Positions 41,692-52,906 of a DNA stretch of 64,000 bases are shown one piece after another. Under the pieces are notes generated by a model. That model saw nothing but the letters and a program-made list of their open reading frames with translations. It was not told where the DNA came from and did no database searches. Position numbers and translations under genes: made by a program. This DNA is from Haliclystus octoradiatus. Its lineage: Eukaryota; Cnidaria; Staurozoa; Stauromedusae; Haliclystidae. The DNA is taken from positions 5,892,521 to 5,956,520 of the forward strand of contig OU744452.1 in NCBI GenBank assembly GCA_916610825.1. The letters are read 5' to 3'. Every line of letters starts with the position of its first letter. Positions within the stretch are counted from its first letter, which is position 1.

Positions 41692-41976
41692 TCATCTCGT
41701 GTCAAAGCATTTATCATCTGTATTTAAATATGGAAGTTCATTGGAAAATTGACAATTGTTTTTAGTTTTTGCGTCATCAAATTTTACACCATAGCATAAT
41801 CCATTGAATGCAGATGCAACAGTAATTTGATGGTATTTTGATTCTTCAATTCCAAAGTATGAAGCTACAGGAGATATTCTACGTCTGGTATTTGAATCAG
41901 ATGTTTCACAGATTGCTCCAATAGTTATTTTATGAATTATTGTCAAATCTATGACAAGAAATGTTAGAAGCAACAT
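41692..41976 (-). CDS. Putative small secreted protein, 94 aa
   Basis: I do not recognise the family. The minus-strand frame starts at MLLLTFLVIDLTIIH, a plausible signal peptide, and continues with a polar mature part that includes SDSNTRRR, a possible basic cleavage site, and four cysteines (ICETS, GLCYG, NNCQF, DKCFD). It ends at a stop at 41692. A TATA-like box lies about 240 bp upstream, consistent with a TATA promoter and a roughly 200-nt leader. A gtatgt donor motif follows the stop by about 30 nt, so an alternative is that this is the first exon of a spliced gene read in another phase. Real but unproven. Confidence 0.4.
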   Translation of the reverse strand: MLLLTFLVIDLTIIHKITIGAICETSDSNTRRRISPVASYFGIEESKYHQITVASAFNGLCYGVKFDDAKTKNNCQFSNELPYLNTDDKCFDTR

Positions 41977-42216
41977 CTTGTGCTCTCGTAATTTCTCTTC
42001 AACAAATGCGACTGTGTTATTGTTCTTACGAATGATGACTGTATAATATAAGAGTGTATTTAGACTCAAAAGATCAAGCATTGGATGAACCACACAAATG
42101 AACACAACCAATCTTACTTTACTTTCTTTCTAATGAGGAGTTAGCTCAACACTCCACAAAACTACCGCATAACTTGGCGTAGCTTGGCATAACTGACTAA
42201 CTAATACAAAATCGAA

Positions 42217-42225
42217 CTATTTATA
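42217..42225 (-). promoter_or_regulatory. Candidate TATA box (TATAAATAG)
   Basis: On the minus strand the motif TATAAATAG lies upstream of the 94-aa frame at 41692-41976. It is a perfect TATA consensus in a less AT-rich surrounding than most of the window. It is a sequence match only. Confidence 0.35.
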
Positions 42226-42540
42226 CTACATTATTACGTCATTACAAAAGGTTAATTATTAAAATATTACTTGTGCTTACATAAAAGGAGGTTAACTTCT
42301 CACTAAACGAGGCTATCTGAAATGTTGAAAATAGTTACTGAGTACAAGTTGTAATAATGCGAATAAGTACGGTTTTCGTCCAAACAGTTATAGATAATCG
42401 TAAAAATTTAATAGTTATATACTGAAAACATTGATTGACAGTTATGTACATATTCCATTATTGCGAATTAATTTCGATTGCCACATATTAGTAATTGAAT
42501 ATAATTGTAAAGGTTTACTTGACATAAATTTCATGATACA

Positions 42541-42790
42541 GTTTCAATTTAATCTAAAATCATCTTCAGGCAAGGTAAAAAGAGAGGGTTGAAAAGTCAC
42601 ATGAATGTTTATATAAAAATCTAATATTAAAGGGTTACCACAGATTTTTAGCTCTTCTCTCGTATCTCCCAACATTTTCTCGTTTAGTAAATATGAATAC
42701 AAACATTTGTAAGCATGTGGTAACCCTTTTCTAAAATAAAACAAATGTCGGAATCTCATTCGGCGGCGAATTTTCAATTCATGAATTCAC
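42541..42790. repeat. Hairpin repeat copy related to 7458-7660 and 43390-43690
   Basis: The block ctaaaatcatcttcaggcaa with gaatgtttatataaaaatct recurs at about 43405-43480. The block agcatgtggtaacccttttc is shared with 7458-7660. These are fragments of a short repeat family. Confidence 0.5.
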
Positions 42791-43389
42791 AATATAAAAT
42801 TCAATTTCAATTCATAAACCAAGCATGAAGAGAATCCCACAACAAGATAGATTTTGTCGAATAAAGAAAGACATATACAAGAACATCTGTAATATAAGTG
42901 GTACAATAGTTCTTTAGCAAATTAATGCAGTAATTGTTATTGAAATTTTAGGTTTACCTTGAAACAGCATAGCCTATAATTGTCTTTCATTATGTGTTTT
43001 TATTTGGCATGTTACACGACCAATAACTCATTTACCACGCTTTTCAATAAATGAAACATCTTGAGCTAAATGTCGTTTTGTAAATCGTAGCCATTAGTGA
43101 GATATTTATTGGATTGTTATCAAAAAGTTATAAATTCTGTATTTTATCACAGATCAAACTCTTTGAAGCTTGCGGTTTTTCCCGGTTTAAGGAGCCATGT
43201 TTTACCCTAGGATTTCATGCACGCTCTTTCGACCAATCAGATCGTAGAAAACCTTCGTGATATTTTAGAAATTTTTTTCATGATGGTATATGCGATCATA
43301 GTCACTAGAATATATGGTTAGGAAAGCGATAAATCTAAATTATTACTTTTATGATGGTAGATGTGATAAAAAAAAAACAGTTATTGGCG

Positions 43390-43690
43390 CAACATTTTCG
43401 ATTTAATCTAAACTCATCTTCAGGCAAGGCAAAAAGATAGAGTTGAAAAGTTAATTGAATATTTATATAAAAATCTAATATATTGGTTTCACGATGGTAT
43501 AATCGTATATGCGATAAAAACCACACAGCAATTGGCTTCTTATATAAATATTCATGAAGCTTTTTGACTCTCTCTTTTTCCCTTGCCTGAACATATATGA
43601 ATATCAGTAGTATATATTCTAATGTTTTAAAATGCCCAATAAATTCTTGTCTACCGTCAAATGATGTCCGCCTAATCAACAATATTCAAG
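43390..43690. repeat. Second copy of the ctcatcttcaggcaaggcaa repeat
   Basis: It shares atctaaactcatcttcaggc and atatttatataaaaatctaa with 42541-42620. An inverted half (ttatataaatattcatgaag, ttgcctgaac) at about 43540-43590 makes it a hairpin. The open frame across it is not supported otherwise. Confidence 0.5.
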
Positions 43691-43691
43691 A

Positions 43692-43905
43692 CCCGGGGGA
43701 TACTTCGGTGACATTTTGACGGGGGTGTGCCATTTTCAACGATTGAGGAAACTGGTAGGTTTCAGAGCAAATGAGAAGAAAGACAATAGAATTTCATGTT
43801 TTTACGAGCAAAAAGAAAGAAAGTTCTATAACTTTTGAAAATCTCTAAATAGACACATTAAATTTGACAAAAATCTGGAAAACAGCAAGTCCCTGTACAG
43901 TCGAA
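43692..43905. repeat. CCCCCGGGT-ended repeat, copy 2
   Basis: Inverted relative of 31011-31256: acccgggggatacttcg, acattttgacgggggtgtgcc and tctggaaaacagcaagtccc correspond to its parts. Truncated at its right side. Confidence 0.5.
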
Positions 43906-43976
43906 CAGTAGACAACGAAGGCGATTACTATTATTATATAGTTATGTTTGCAAATCGTGTGTGTGTGTGATACTAC

Positions 43977-44740
43977 ATGGAAATTTAGTTTCAAATGGAA
44001 AATGTCTCAGAAGCGTCCTGTTCAGGTTACCCGATTTAGTTTCAAATGGAAATTGTCTCAGAAGCGTCCTGTTCACATTACTCGATTTAGTTTCGAATGG
44101 ACCTTGTCTCAAAAGCGTCCTTTTCACACTATGGAAATTGTCTCAGAAGCGTTCTGTTCACATTCCGAATTTAGTTTTCAAATGGACATTGTCTCAAAAG
44201 CGTCCTTTTCACACTACTCGATTTAAATCAAATGGAAATTGTCTCAGAAGCGTCCTGTTCACATTACTCGATTTAGTTTCAAATGGACATTGTCTCAAAA
44301 GCGTCCTTTTCACACTTCTCGGTTTAAATCAAATGGAAATTGTCTCAGAAGCGTTATGTTCACATTCCCAATTTAGTTTTCAAATGGACATTGTCTCAAA
44401 AGCGTCCTTTTCACACTACTCGATTTAAATCAAATGGAAATTGTCTCAGAAGCGTCCTGTTCACATTACTCGATTTAGTTTCAAATGGAAATTGTCTCAG
44501 AAGCGTCCTGTTTACATTACTCGATTTAATTTCAAATGGAAATTGTCTCAGAAGCGTCCTTTTCACATTACTCGATTTAGTTTCAAATGAAAATTGTCTC
44601 AGAAGAGTTATGTTCACATTACTCAATTCAGTTTCGAATAGAAACTGTCTCAGAAGCGTCATCTTTACATTACCCAATCTAGTTTCAGACGGAAATTATG
44701 TCAGAACCATCCTGTTCGTACTACCAAAATTAAAGTTGAA
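43977..44740. repeat. Minisatellite with a 51-bp unit, about 15 copies
   Basis: The unit reads roughly gatttagtttcaaatggaaa, then ttgtctcagaagcgtcctgt, then tcacattactc (51 bp). Some units are shortened or lack the atttagtttc part, and copies drift towards the right end. Because 51 is a multiple of three, long open frames appear on both strands (43948-44747 plus, 43942-44677 minus), coding a 17-residue repeat such as FSFKWKLSQKRPVHITR. No start context, splice site or domain supports translation. It lies 265 bp beyond the end of cathepsin Z copy 2. Confidence 0.9.
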
Positions 44741-45015
44741 GAAGTGATAGATTCATCTCTCATCTCTATAGATTTTCTAATATCGCATGAATTCAGATAC
44801 AAACATAGTTTCTTATTGTCAACATCATCTTCTAATTTGTATATCTACTGTATTATTTTAAAGATGATTAAAATAGATCATTATTCATTCTTTCATAATT
44901 ATGTAAATCCATCATAATATAAATTCAACACAATCTTGATCAATTAAAAAATATCTAAAATGTTTTGAGCAAGTTGCATATATCTCCTACCGAATCTGGC
45001 ATTTCGACGACGATT

Positions 45016-45362
45016 CTAGCCATGCGACCCTGGTATAGGAACACCAAAAGCACATCTTAATTCGATACCAAGATTATATAGATCCCCATTGCCATTTTTA
45101 TATAAACTTGTAACAATGTTAAAATATCCATTCATACCCCAAGGCTCTCCAAATGAATTTCTTACAATCCAGTATTCAATTCCATTCTTATTAACACTCC
45201 AACCAACAATAGATACAATGTGATTTATATGTGAAGCAGTATGATACTCTGCATGAATTCCATTTCTATAATTATCAAATTTCGACGTTTCCATCATGCC
45301 ACATGCAATTGGACCACGGTATTTGATTTCAGCCATCATGTTTTTGCGTCCACTCACATAGC
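45016..45362 (-). CDS. CTSZ: Cathepsin Z copy 2, exon 4 (catalytic His and Asn)
   Basis: The acceptor ttcacag precedes the exon. It encodes [20 protein letters not shown], the catalytic His in [12 protein letters not shown] and the catalytic Asn in [10 protein letters not shown] (Phe where NSW is usual), then [16 protein letters not shown] and the stop. It is separated from exon 3 by a 5.2-kb intron, most of which is the fossil LTR element. Confidence 0.92.
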
Positions 45363-48300
45363 CTGTGAATATTAGTAATTATGTATCACAGGGTACAACA
45401 AAAGTGGGGATCCTGTGATTTAAGATCCAGGAAGGCTAAGGCAGATTCAGAAACAAGTTGATCATTTTCTTATTAATAAGTAAAATCTTAACAACAAAAA
45501 ATCAGAAGAAAAAAGTTGAAAATGTTCGAATATTCTGGAAGGTAAATATTCGCCCGACAGTGATGCATACCTCTGTTGTAACACTTGTAGCCTACCATAG
45601 ATTTAAATACCCACCCTGTACTTCCATACACACAGGCATCATATGCAAACGTTATATTTTGCAGGTCAAAATTTTACAACGTTTTCTTGAATGTTAGGGA
45701 GGCAATTTCAGAACTTTTTCCCAGGAACCTGTTTTATTTCCAACTGAAAAAGTACCAGAATCAGAAAGTTGAGCGTTTTTGTCTCTAGTTATTTTTAACT
45801 ACGTCATAGCTAGCAGCCATCACAATTAACTGAGCTGAATGATAATACGAAGTCATGCATGAATTATATTCACATTATTATAACTCAGTGGAAGTTGATT
45901 GGCGATTTCAAGTAGTACCATTGGAATGTAGTACTTGATAGGCCGCACATGTAACTGACATTTATCAAGCAGTATGTAAATTAGCTTGCGTACAGACATC
46001 ATTTTTCTTGGTATAGTCCGTCTGCGCATCAGCACCTAGTTTAACGTGGTGATTGACATATATTTGAGAATTATACATTGTCCCATAATCAGTACGGGAC
46101 ATTACATTACGTCATACGCCATACGTCATACCCCTTTGACAGGGGTAACTTTACATTAGTCCAATCATATATCAATATATCATAATCATATATCATTTAT
46201 CATTTATCATTTATCAATCATATATCATAATCAATACAAACGTTTACATCCGTTTGTTTGTGGACTTCTTCATCGTAGGAAATGCTTGTGGTGCTTGTAT
46301 TCCGTCGTCTCCATTGCAGTAGATGCTTGTGATGTCTGCATTATTGCATCCATTCGTCACTGTTGTAGTAGGGGTTAGCATGTGTACACTGGTTGACTGG
46401 TAATGCTGCTAGTTGTAAAGGAGGGGGTGGTGGTATTTGTGCTGCATCTGTTAGAGTGGCATGTTCAGGCGAAATTACATTGGATGGGGGTCCGTTGGCA
46501 TGTGATGTTGTCGAAGGTGCTGCACAGGTAGGATGTCGAATTCGGAGGAGGCGTCAGTTTCGTTGCAAGATACGGCCACTGGATGTCTTGATAAGGTATT
46601 CATGTCGAGGGAGGACCTCCAAGATGGATCCTGGATAGTCCAATTTTCAGTGGCATGGTGTTGGATAACCACGGGGGTACGAACTGCGAGAGGTTGAAGG
46701 GCCTTTGAATGTTGATCATCGCGGATGTCTAAAGAAATTTTTCTCGTATCTGTAATTTCATCAAGTCCCAGCATAGTTTTGGTCCATTTTGGGTCATAGG
46801 CAGAATGATGTACAAGTAGTTCTTCACCTAAGAGGATGTCCCATAAGGCGCTAGGCAGGTGAGTGGCCTCCGTATTTCGGTGTGTTGAGATAGGCAATAA
46901 GTCCATCAATGACGCCGTCGAGCGCTGTGGGCGTAAGTCAAAGGAGCCTCGTACAATTTTTTTCATGGCATTCACTGCGGCTTCAGCTCGGCCATTAATG
47001 GTAGAGAGACGTGTAGAGAAAGGGTCCAAGTACACTCCCCAATCTTTCAAGAAGTCCCTGGCAGAAGAGGCGACGAGTTGTGGGCCATTATCTGGGCAAA
47101 AGATTTGCGGAACAGCGCTATTCACGAAAAATGACTCATGGCTTGAATGAAATCACTAGCACATGGGTGGTGTGTTAGCTTGACAAAGTGAGGCCAACCT
47201 GTATATTCGTATGATAAAGTGATCCATGTAGTCCAACCATACTCAAATAGATCACAATGAACCTTCTGGAATATTCTAGTGGCAGTAGGGTTGTGCGGTT
47301 TGACTTCAATGTGGATTTGATTGGAGATGTTCTTGGCATGGTTGGCAGCGACGGATGGTCTGAAGGGAGGGTATTGTCGGTTGCAGTTGGCCACCAGACA
47401 GTGCGACGGATGAAGAATGTTGGGCCATGAAGAATGATCTAATCTCGAATGGCAAATGAAGAATGATGCCTGAAATGTGGTTGCAGTATTGTGTTGCTTT
47501 GAAGATTCGCTTTTGAGGCAGGCAAGCCATCATGTATCACCTTTAGAAGGGTACAGTATTCAGATATCTGCGTTCCCACGTCACAGATGTGTTCCAAATG
47601 GCTGTCCAGGTCGTCCAGAGTATTGTTAGGACAGTAGACATCAGATGCTGATGGTGCATGTAGCTGTGTGATGGCGTGAATAAGGAATTCGCGGTTTGCA
47701 TCATCAGTGGGTGGCAGTAATTGGTCATCAGCACCAACTGTACGGTGAGTTGCACGGGTAAAAAGAATTGGTGGCTTTGGGTTAAACGCCAGGTGTCCAA
47801 CGTGTTTACTTGAATCGAAGTTATGTAAAGAATGTAAAGTTGAATCGACTGAGTGCAGTTTTTAGCTACAATAGACGGTCATTGTCGATTTGATCAAGAC
47901 GTTTATCATTAACGATGTGGGCAAGGGGTGCGGAATCGGTCACCACAGTGAAATGGGGAAGACCACCAAGGAATAATTGACATTCCTGGGTGACTGCTCA
48001 GGCTACGGCTAGAGCTTCAATTTCGACCATGGCATTTCGGTTAGCTTCACGTTTGGAAAGTGCGCGAGAACCGCATTGGACAAGACGCCATTTTCCATCT
48101 TGGCATTTTTGGAGTAACACGAATCTCAGACCATGGAGGTGCCATGCATCAGTGAGAAGCTCAGTTTCTCTTCTTGGGTCGAATTACGTTAGGTACGGTG
48201 GACGAGCAAAGGTTTCGCAAGTTTGTTTGAATGCAGCGTCATTTGTTATAGTCCATACCCAGGCAGTGTGTTCCTTGTTGAGATCTCGAAATGGCTCCAG

Positions 48301-51300
48301 TAACATAGTTAGATCATCAGTAAAGTCGCCTAGTTGTTGTGTTAGCTCCATTAACGATTTGATATAAGTCCGGTTTTGAGGTATGGGGAAGCACTTGAGT
48401 GCCCCAGTCAGCTGGGGGTCAATGGTTTAATGAGCTTGACTGGCGATAAACCCGCCAAATGATACTTTTGGCTTGTCAAATTGAGCTTTGTCTGATTTGA
48501 TTGTCATGCTGTTGGGTGACAACACCTCTACAACTTGCGCAACGTCGACGGTTATGATGTTGCTCCACGGTGTTGCTGTAGATGAGATTATCTTCCACAA
48601 TCAATTTTACTCTTGGCAGTCCAGATAGTTTATCATACCACTTTTCGTTGAAAACGTACGAGGATAGGTTGACTCCCATTGGAAGTCTCGTGCAGCGCAT
48701 CCGATCTCGTGGTGTGATAAAGGTAGTGAGCTTTCTACTTCTTGGTCTAGTGATACTTAATGAAATCCTTTATAACCATCAAGGGCAGTGAAATACCTCG
48801 ATTCAGGAGGGATTTGTGCCAACTCCCATTACAACTTCAATGACATAGATGTCCAACGTGCAATTTCCCTTGCAACAGGTAAGAAGACCATTGAATTAGC
48901 CCCAGGTAGCTAGGCCATCGGTGTTGCCGTAAGCTCTCTTGGGAGGGACTGGAGGGCTCAAGTAGGACTGAAGTTGGCACCGGGTAGCCCCCCATGGCAG
49001 TAAGTACTAAAGATGTAATAGCGGTAATGTTTGCCGCAGTGTCTGGCAGGAAACTTGTTTGACATTTGTGATGTGGGAGAAGTTGGCTGGACAATGCCAC
49101 ACCAACAGTGTGAAGTTTTTCTAACGTGTCTACTTCACTGTCAGCTCGCATTGCGATTGCTGATCCGATGTGGGTTGTCCCAACATTTCTGTCATATGCG
49201 TTGTTGTTTGCAAAGCAGTAAACCTGTGTAGAACGATTTGAACGATTGTATCCTCTATTCTGGTTCGGGTTGTGTTGCCATTGGGAGTTGTTTGAGTTTC
49301 GCTGTTCATGGGAGTGGTTTGGGCAGCACCGGTCATAGTGGCCACGCTGGTCACACAGCGGCAGACATCATTTGCAGCAGGACACTGATTATCTTTGCGG
49401 GCCACATTTGTTGCATTTTACTGGGGATGCCGCCTTCTGGTCGTTTTTTTCTGTTTGTATGTACTAGAAGTTCTAGTAATATTAGCGGGGTTGGGTTTCA
49501 TGGCTCGCTGATCCCGTTTGGCTGACTCCTTGGATAGGGCCCAGCGTTACAGCGTCGGTTAGAGTGGTTTCATTTTTAAAGGCAAGAAGCCGTTGTTTAC
49601 TGTATTCATCGCCTGTGTCCACCATTAATTTGTTGAGTAGGTTGTCTTCAAAACCAGCGTGTTGTTAAAAGTTGCTGTTGGATCATGGTTGGATTGACTT
49701 TGTTTCGATTTTAAACTTCAATTAAAAGGTTCAACTTGTGAAGATATAATATTATACACTAAATAAGTCTCCTGTGTGTATCGATGAAGATGTGGTAGCC
49801 AAGAAAGAATAATGCAGGTTGCTGTGGATGTGATTGTAAGCAATAGTTGTTCTGCTTACCTGGGCGGGCATGTTGCCCGTGTTGTTATGTGAACGCAATC
49901 ATTTTGCGTGATAGACTGTGCTTGTGATGTAATGTGCACTAGTTGCCGTGTATTTGCCAATATATATTGCCTTGGCAAGGTTGAAGGTTAGTAAATTGTA
50001 ATTTCAATTAGTCGTAGGCTAAATCATTAACTGCGCCATGACATATATTTTAGAATTGAACATTGTCCCCTAATAAGGTCGGGACATTACATTACGTCAT
50101 ACGCCATTGATTGTTTTTTCCACTACAACTTTTTGGTAGTCTGTTGTGATTGGTTAATAAAATATGGGAATAGAACAAGACAATCGTTGACAAGTATTTT
50201 AAAATAATGGACATTTTATTAATGGCAGGATGCCACACTTAGTAAGTATTTGTTTAATATGAATTCAGCACAAATATTTTACTCTAGTACGCTATACTCG
50301 ATGCCAATACGCAGAACAATCATATGAAAGAAAATTTTGTTTACACGCAGGCTATAATAAATCCGAAGTTTAAACTTGTAATTTGCAGCCTTCACTACAA
50401 TGCAAAGACTTTAACTTTTTCCTTCACCCACAAGGTCTATGAATCAATCCCGACGAGGATCACAATTTGATGCCTTCAAAAAGCATTCTGCCATAAAATG
50501 TACACTATGCTTAAAAATATCAATGGATAAAATCAGAAATATACTGTGAAATACAAACAAAACTACTTACCGTATTCTGACACTTTCCATGTCAAATAAT
50601 TTGTTACAGCATAACATGGTGCAGGCCATTTGCAAGTATAACATTGGTTAAATTTTGTACAATTCTGATCTATCGCCTGATAGTTATTACAGGTTTCATC
50701 AGGAATGCCTTTTAGATATGCATATGCGTAGACGCCAAGCATTCCCCCGCCATGACAGGAACCAGCACTGGCTGCAATTCACAAAATATCCACATGATGC
50801 AGAGTAGATATAACTTTTCGTTTAGAAATTTTAAATAAAAATTTGGGAGTAACTTACATACTTTTGGTACACGTTCAAATGATAGAGCGTACCTTTTTCA
50901 AAATTGAGAAAAATATTTGACTTTAACTTTGAGTTTAACAAATTATTTTGGTTTTTTCATTCCAAAAATATTTTTGCTTCAATTTTTTTCTTATTTTTCA
51001 GGGTAATATGCCCCAATCCAAAAATATTAGGGGTATCTTTTTCATGATCTGAAACATTTTTATGGTCATCCTCCTAATGATCTAATTGGCCAATCCTGTC
51101 AAAGCGCATTGGAATTTACGGTAGTTGACCTTTTTCAACTGGTATATAACGGCACTGGACATGATCTAGAATCAATCAGTATCTGATGTAGAGCCATTCC
51201 CAAGCAAAAATTACGAAAAATGAGGACCGGAACTAGTCCCAGGCCCTTGTACGGAGGTATAAGATGCAAAAATATTGAAAATCGGTTGAAACAGAATCAG

Positions 51301-52226
51301 AGTCTACAAGTTTGTATTTCTAGATGATCTACTAAGTCTTCACAAATAGGCATATGACTAGTTCTCTTCAAGCTAAATACTATAAATACTGATTGATTCT
51401 AGATCGTTTCCAGTCCCGTTATATATACAAGTTGGGAAACGTCACCTTATGGGTAAAAGATTTGACGATTATGAACAAAAGTACAAAAGCCTACACCTTT
51501 GTAAGCTATATTCAGATTTACAACTCTACGGCAGACTGAGGTATTTTACTTGGATATACTCGCATGCATACATGCTTATTATTTAATTTAGTTATAATCG
51601 TAATTATTTGGTATACTATTAACAGTTTCTATAAAATTAGTATAGTTACAGATTTTCAAGGATTTTTATTTATAAATTATTGTGGGGATTCAGCCCCCAG
51701 CCCCCCTCAGTCTCCAGCTGGTACCATGCTGGTATGCAATGGAATGTTATTACTTACAGCATGCAAGAACATTCTGAACAGACAAATAAGCAGAAGGCCA
51801 AGCTCCTTTCCTCATAATATTGATTCTATCGGCCAATGCACTTGTTGCCCCCACTGCCCAACATGAGCCACAAAACTGTGGAAGAAACTGATTTCGTGTT
51901 GCACTAGCATAATTCTTGCTTTTGACATTTCGCCAATCCCACGAAGTAGGTAAGCTTTTAGCTGACAAATTCTTATCGGGACGATGCGTCTTGCTACAAC
52001 GAAAGTTGTGAATAGAGTACGTGATATCATATAACTAAAGGGCATAAATCAAAGCTCAAAGTTCAAAACGATTCCAGCTGAGCTGTCGTGCAAAACAAAC
52101 TTACATTATTTCTTTGATATCTTGGTCAAATTCAGGCTTGTAGCAAGCGTCGCCATGTTTGAAACCAATATCATCAGCATTCACAGAATAAAACAATGCA
52201 ATGCTAGCTACGAAATACAGTATCAT
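45016..52226 (-). CDS. CTSZ: Cathepsin Z (cathepsin X) copy 2, 4 exons
   Basis: Exons on the minus strand are 52105-52226, 51758-51993, 50571-50771 and 45016-45362, all with GT-AG introns and compatible phases, giving about 301 aa. The family is a lysosomal papain-like cysteine carboxypeptidase. A signal peptide is followed by a short propeptide with the conserved Cys (DACYKPEF), then SWDWRNV, the catalytic Cys in FCGSCWA, the catalytic His in [10 protein letters not shown] and the catalytic Asn in RNSFGEPWG. The mini-loop that is HIP in cathepsin Z is FLP here ([13 protein letters not shown]), so loss of the His that holds the substrate C-terminus probably alters its carboxypeptidase activity. 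A decayed LTR element of about 4 kb fills its last intron. Tandem duplicate of the gene at 52907-59138. Confidence 0.92.
45397..45530. repeat. Copy of the gggtycaacaaaagt repeat family
   Basis: gggtacaacaaaagtgggga, agatccaggaaggctaaggc and cagattcagaa match 10766-10835 closely. It lies in the last intron of cathepsin Z copy 2, about 35 bp beyond the exon 4 acceptor. Confidence 0.6.
46054..46121 (-). repeat. Left terminal repeat of the old LTR element
   Basis: It runs TGACATATATTTG to CATACGCCA and matches 50039-50106 with about seven differences. 68 bp is unusually short for an LTR, so part may have been lost. Confidence 0.6.
46163..46237. repeat. AT-rich tandem repeat (catatatcat/catttat)
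   Basis: Several units of atcatttatc and atcatatatcata in tandem, next to the left terminal repeat of the old LTR element. Confidence 0.75.
50039..50106 (-). repeat. Right terminal repeat of the old LTR element
   Basis: It runs TGACATATATTTT to CATACGCCA and pairs with 46054-46121. In element orientation it is the 5' repeat and is followed by a TGGCGC primer-site motif. Confidence 0.6.
50571..50771 (-). CDS. CTSZ: Cathepsin Z copy 2, exon 3
   Basis: 201 nt. It encodes [38 protein letters not shown] and [19 protein letters not shown], the Cys-rich segment typical of cathepsin Z. The acceptor is attgcag and the donor gtaagt. Confidence 0.92.
50777..51757. other. Cathepsin Z copy 2, intron 2
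   Basis: A weak inverted similarity is visible between about 51110-51200 (ggtatataacggcactgg, ctagaatcaatcagtatc) and 51380-51430 (gatacttgattgattctaga-like, gttatatatac), suggesting a MITE. No gene is seen. Confidence 0.4.
51758..51993 (-). CDS. CTSZ: Cathepsin Z copy 2, exon 2 (catalytic Cys)
   Basis: 236 nt, exactly the size of the copy 1 equivalent. It encodes [20 protein letters not shown], the altered mini-loop FLP, the CGSCWAVG active site, and [20 protein letters not shown]. It ends in a phase 1 donor gtaagt. Confidence 0.92.
52105..52226 (-). CDS. CTSZ: Cathepsin Z copy 2, exon 1
   Basis: The start [17 protein letters not shown] is a clear signal peptide. The start of the propeptide follows, with the conserved Cys ([16 protein letters not shown]). 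The donor is gtaagt, phase 2. Its counterpart in copy 1 is 6 nt shorter. Confidence 0.9.
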
Positions 52227-52906
52227 TGTGAATATAGTATCTAAATCTAGCTAGCACAAGAGAGAAGAGACAAGATCCAAATGCAAATGCGATTAAACTT
52301 TTCAAGTCAAGATATTAGGGAAGCTCTCTTGTTGATTTCGAAGGCTTGCAAAAATGGAGGTCAATGAGGGGATTTGTAGCTTGCGTATTCCCCTTTGGCA
52401 GTTTGTAAGAGGGATACCAGAAGAATTACCAAACTTTAAAATAATTTCATCATGTTGAGGTTAGGAAAGAAGCACATTTTTTTAGGATAATCAATTAATT
52501 CAGGACCAAAGGAATTGCTACTTTCTTGCATATTAGATTTTCATAATATGTATGTTACATATTTTCTCTTATTTAAGGGGATTTGCTATTATGAAGGCAT
52601 ACACGTACGCCTCTCCCAAAAATGGAACTGATTTAAGCACTTGATATCTAGTAGTTTGACTATGAGAGAAAAAGGTTTTCTAGCAAATTTTCCTTAAATT
52701 ATTCAAAAACATTGACATTTCTTTTTAAACATTGCAAAAAATATTAACAATTCGTGTACACATATTTATGTGTGTAATAATCATAATAAAAATTGAAAAA
52801 AAAGTTAATTAAAAACTATCTATGATTACCATTCATAATAATTTTATGAAAAACATCTAATTTCTTTACAAAACATTAACATATCAACACATATGTAATT
52901 AGATAT

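Larger units (their letters stand above)
46054..50106 (-). mobile_element. Old LTR retrotransposon, heavily broken (fossil)
   Basis: Minus-strand order of recognisable parts: gag/protease remnants (about 49400-48840), reverse transcriptase (about 48700-48480), RNase H (about 48370-47950), a linker region, and integrase (about 47390-46480). Short similar direct repeats, 46054-46121 and 50039-50106 (about 90% identical over 68 bp), look like the terminal repeats. Just inside the right one the minus strand reads TGGCGCAGTTAATGA, which fits a primer-binding site. A TGAT on both flanks may be the target duplication. The order of parts fits Ty3/Gypsy. It is broken, with many disruptions (of the order of ten or more), and looks clearly older than the element at 31.8-36.8 kb. 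Confidence 0.75.

Noticed and set aside
41671-41725. Mini-exon MINALTRDDVITKLVK with acceptor and donor, overlapping the end of the 94-aa frame
   Set aside because: Good splice motifs but only 16 codons and no downstream exon found. Kept only as an alternative reading in the entry for 41692-41976.
43977-44740. CRISPR-like array
   Set aside because: The units are contiguous diverged tandem copies without unique spacers, in an animal genome.
43948-44747. Long open frames across the 44.0-44.7 kb repeats as a repeat-protein gene
   Set aside because: The frames are open because the 51-bp unit is a multiple of three and lacks stops. Both strands are open, and there is no splice or promoter support.
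46475-49525. Integrase and protease-like frames as host genes
   Set aside because: Order of parts, terminal repeats and heavy decay show a fossil LTR element lying in an intron.
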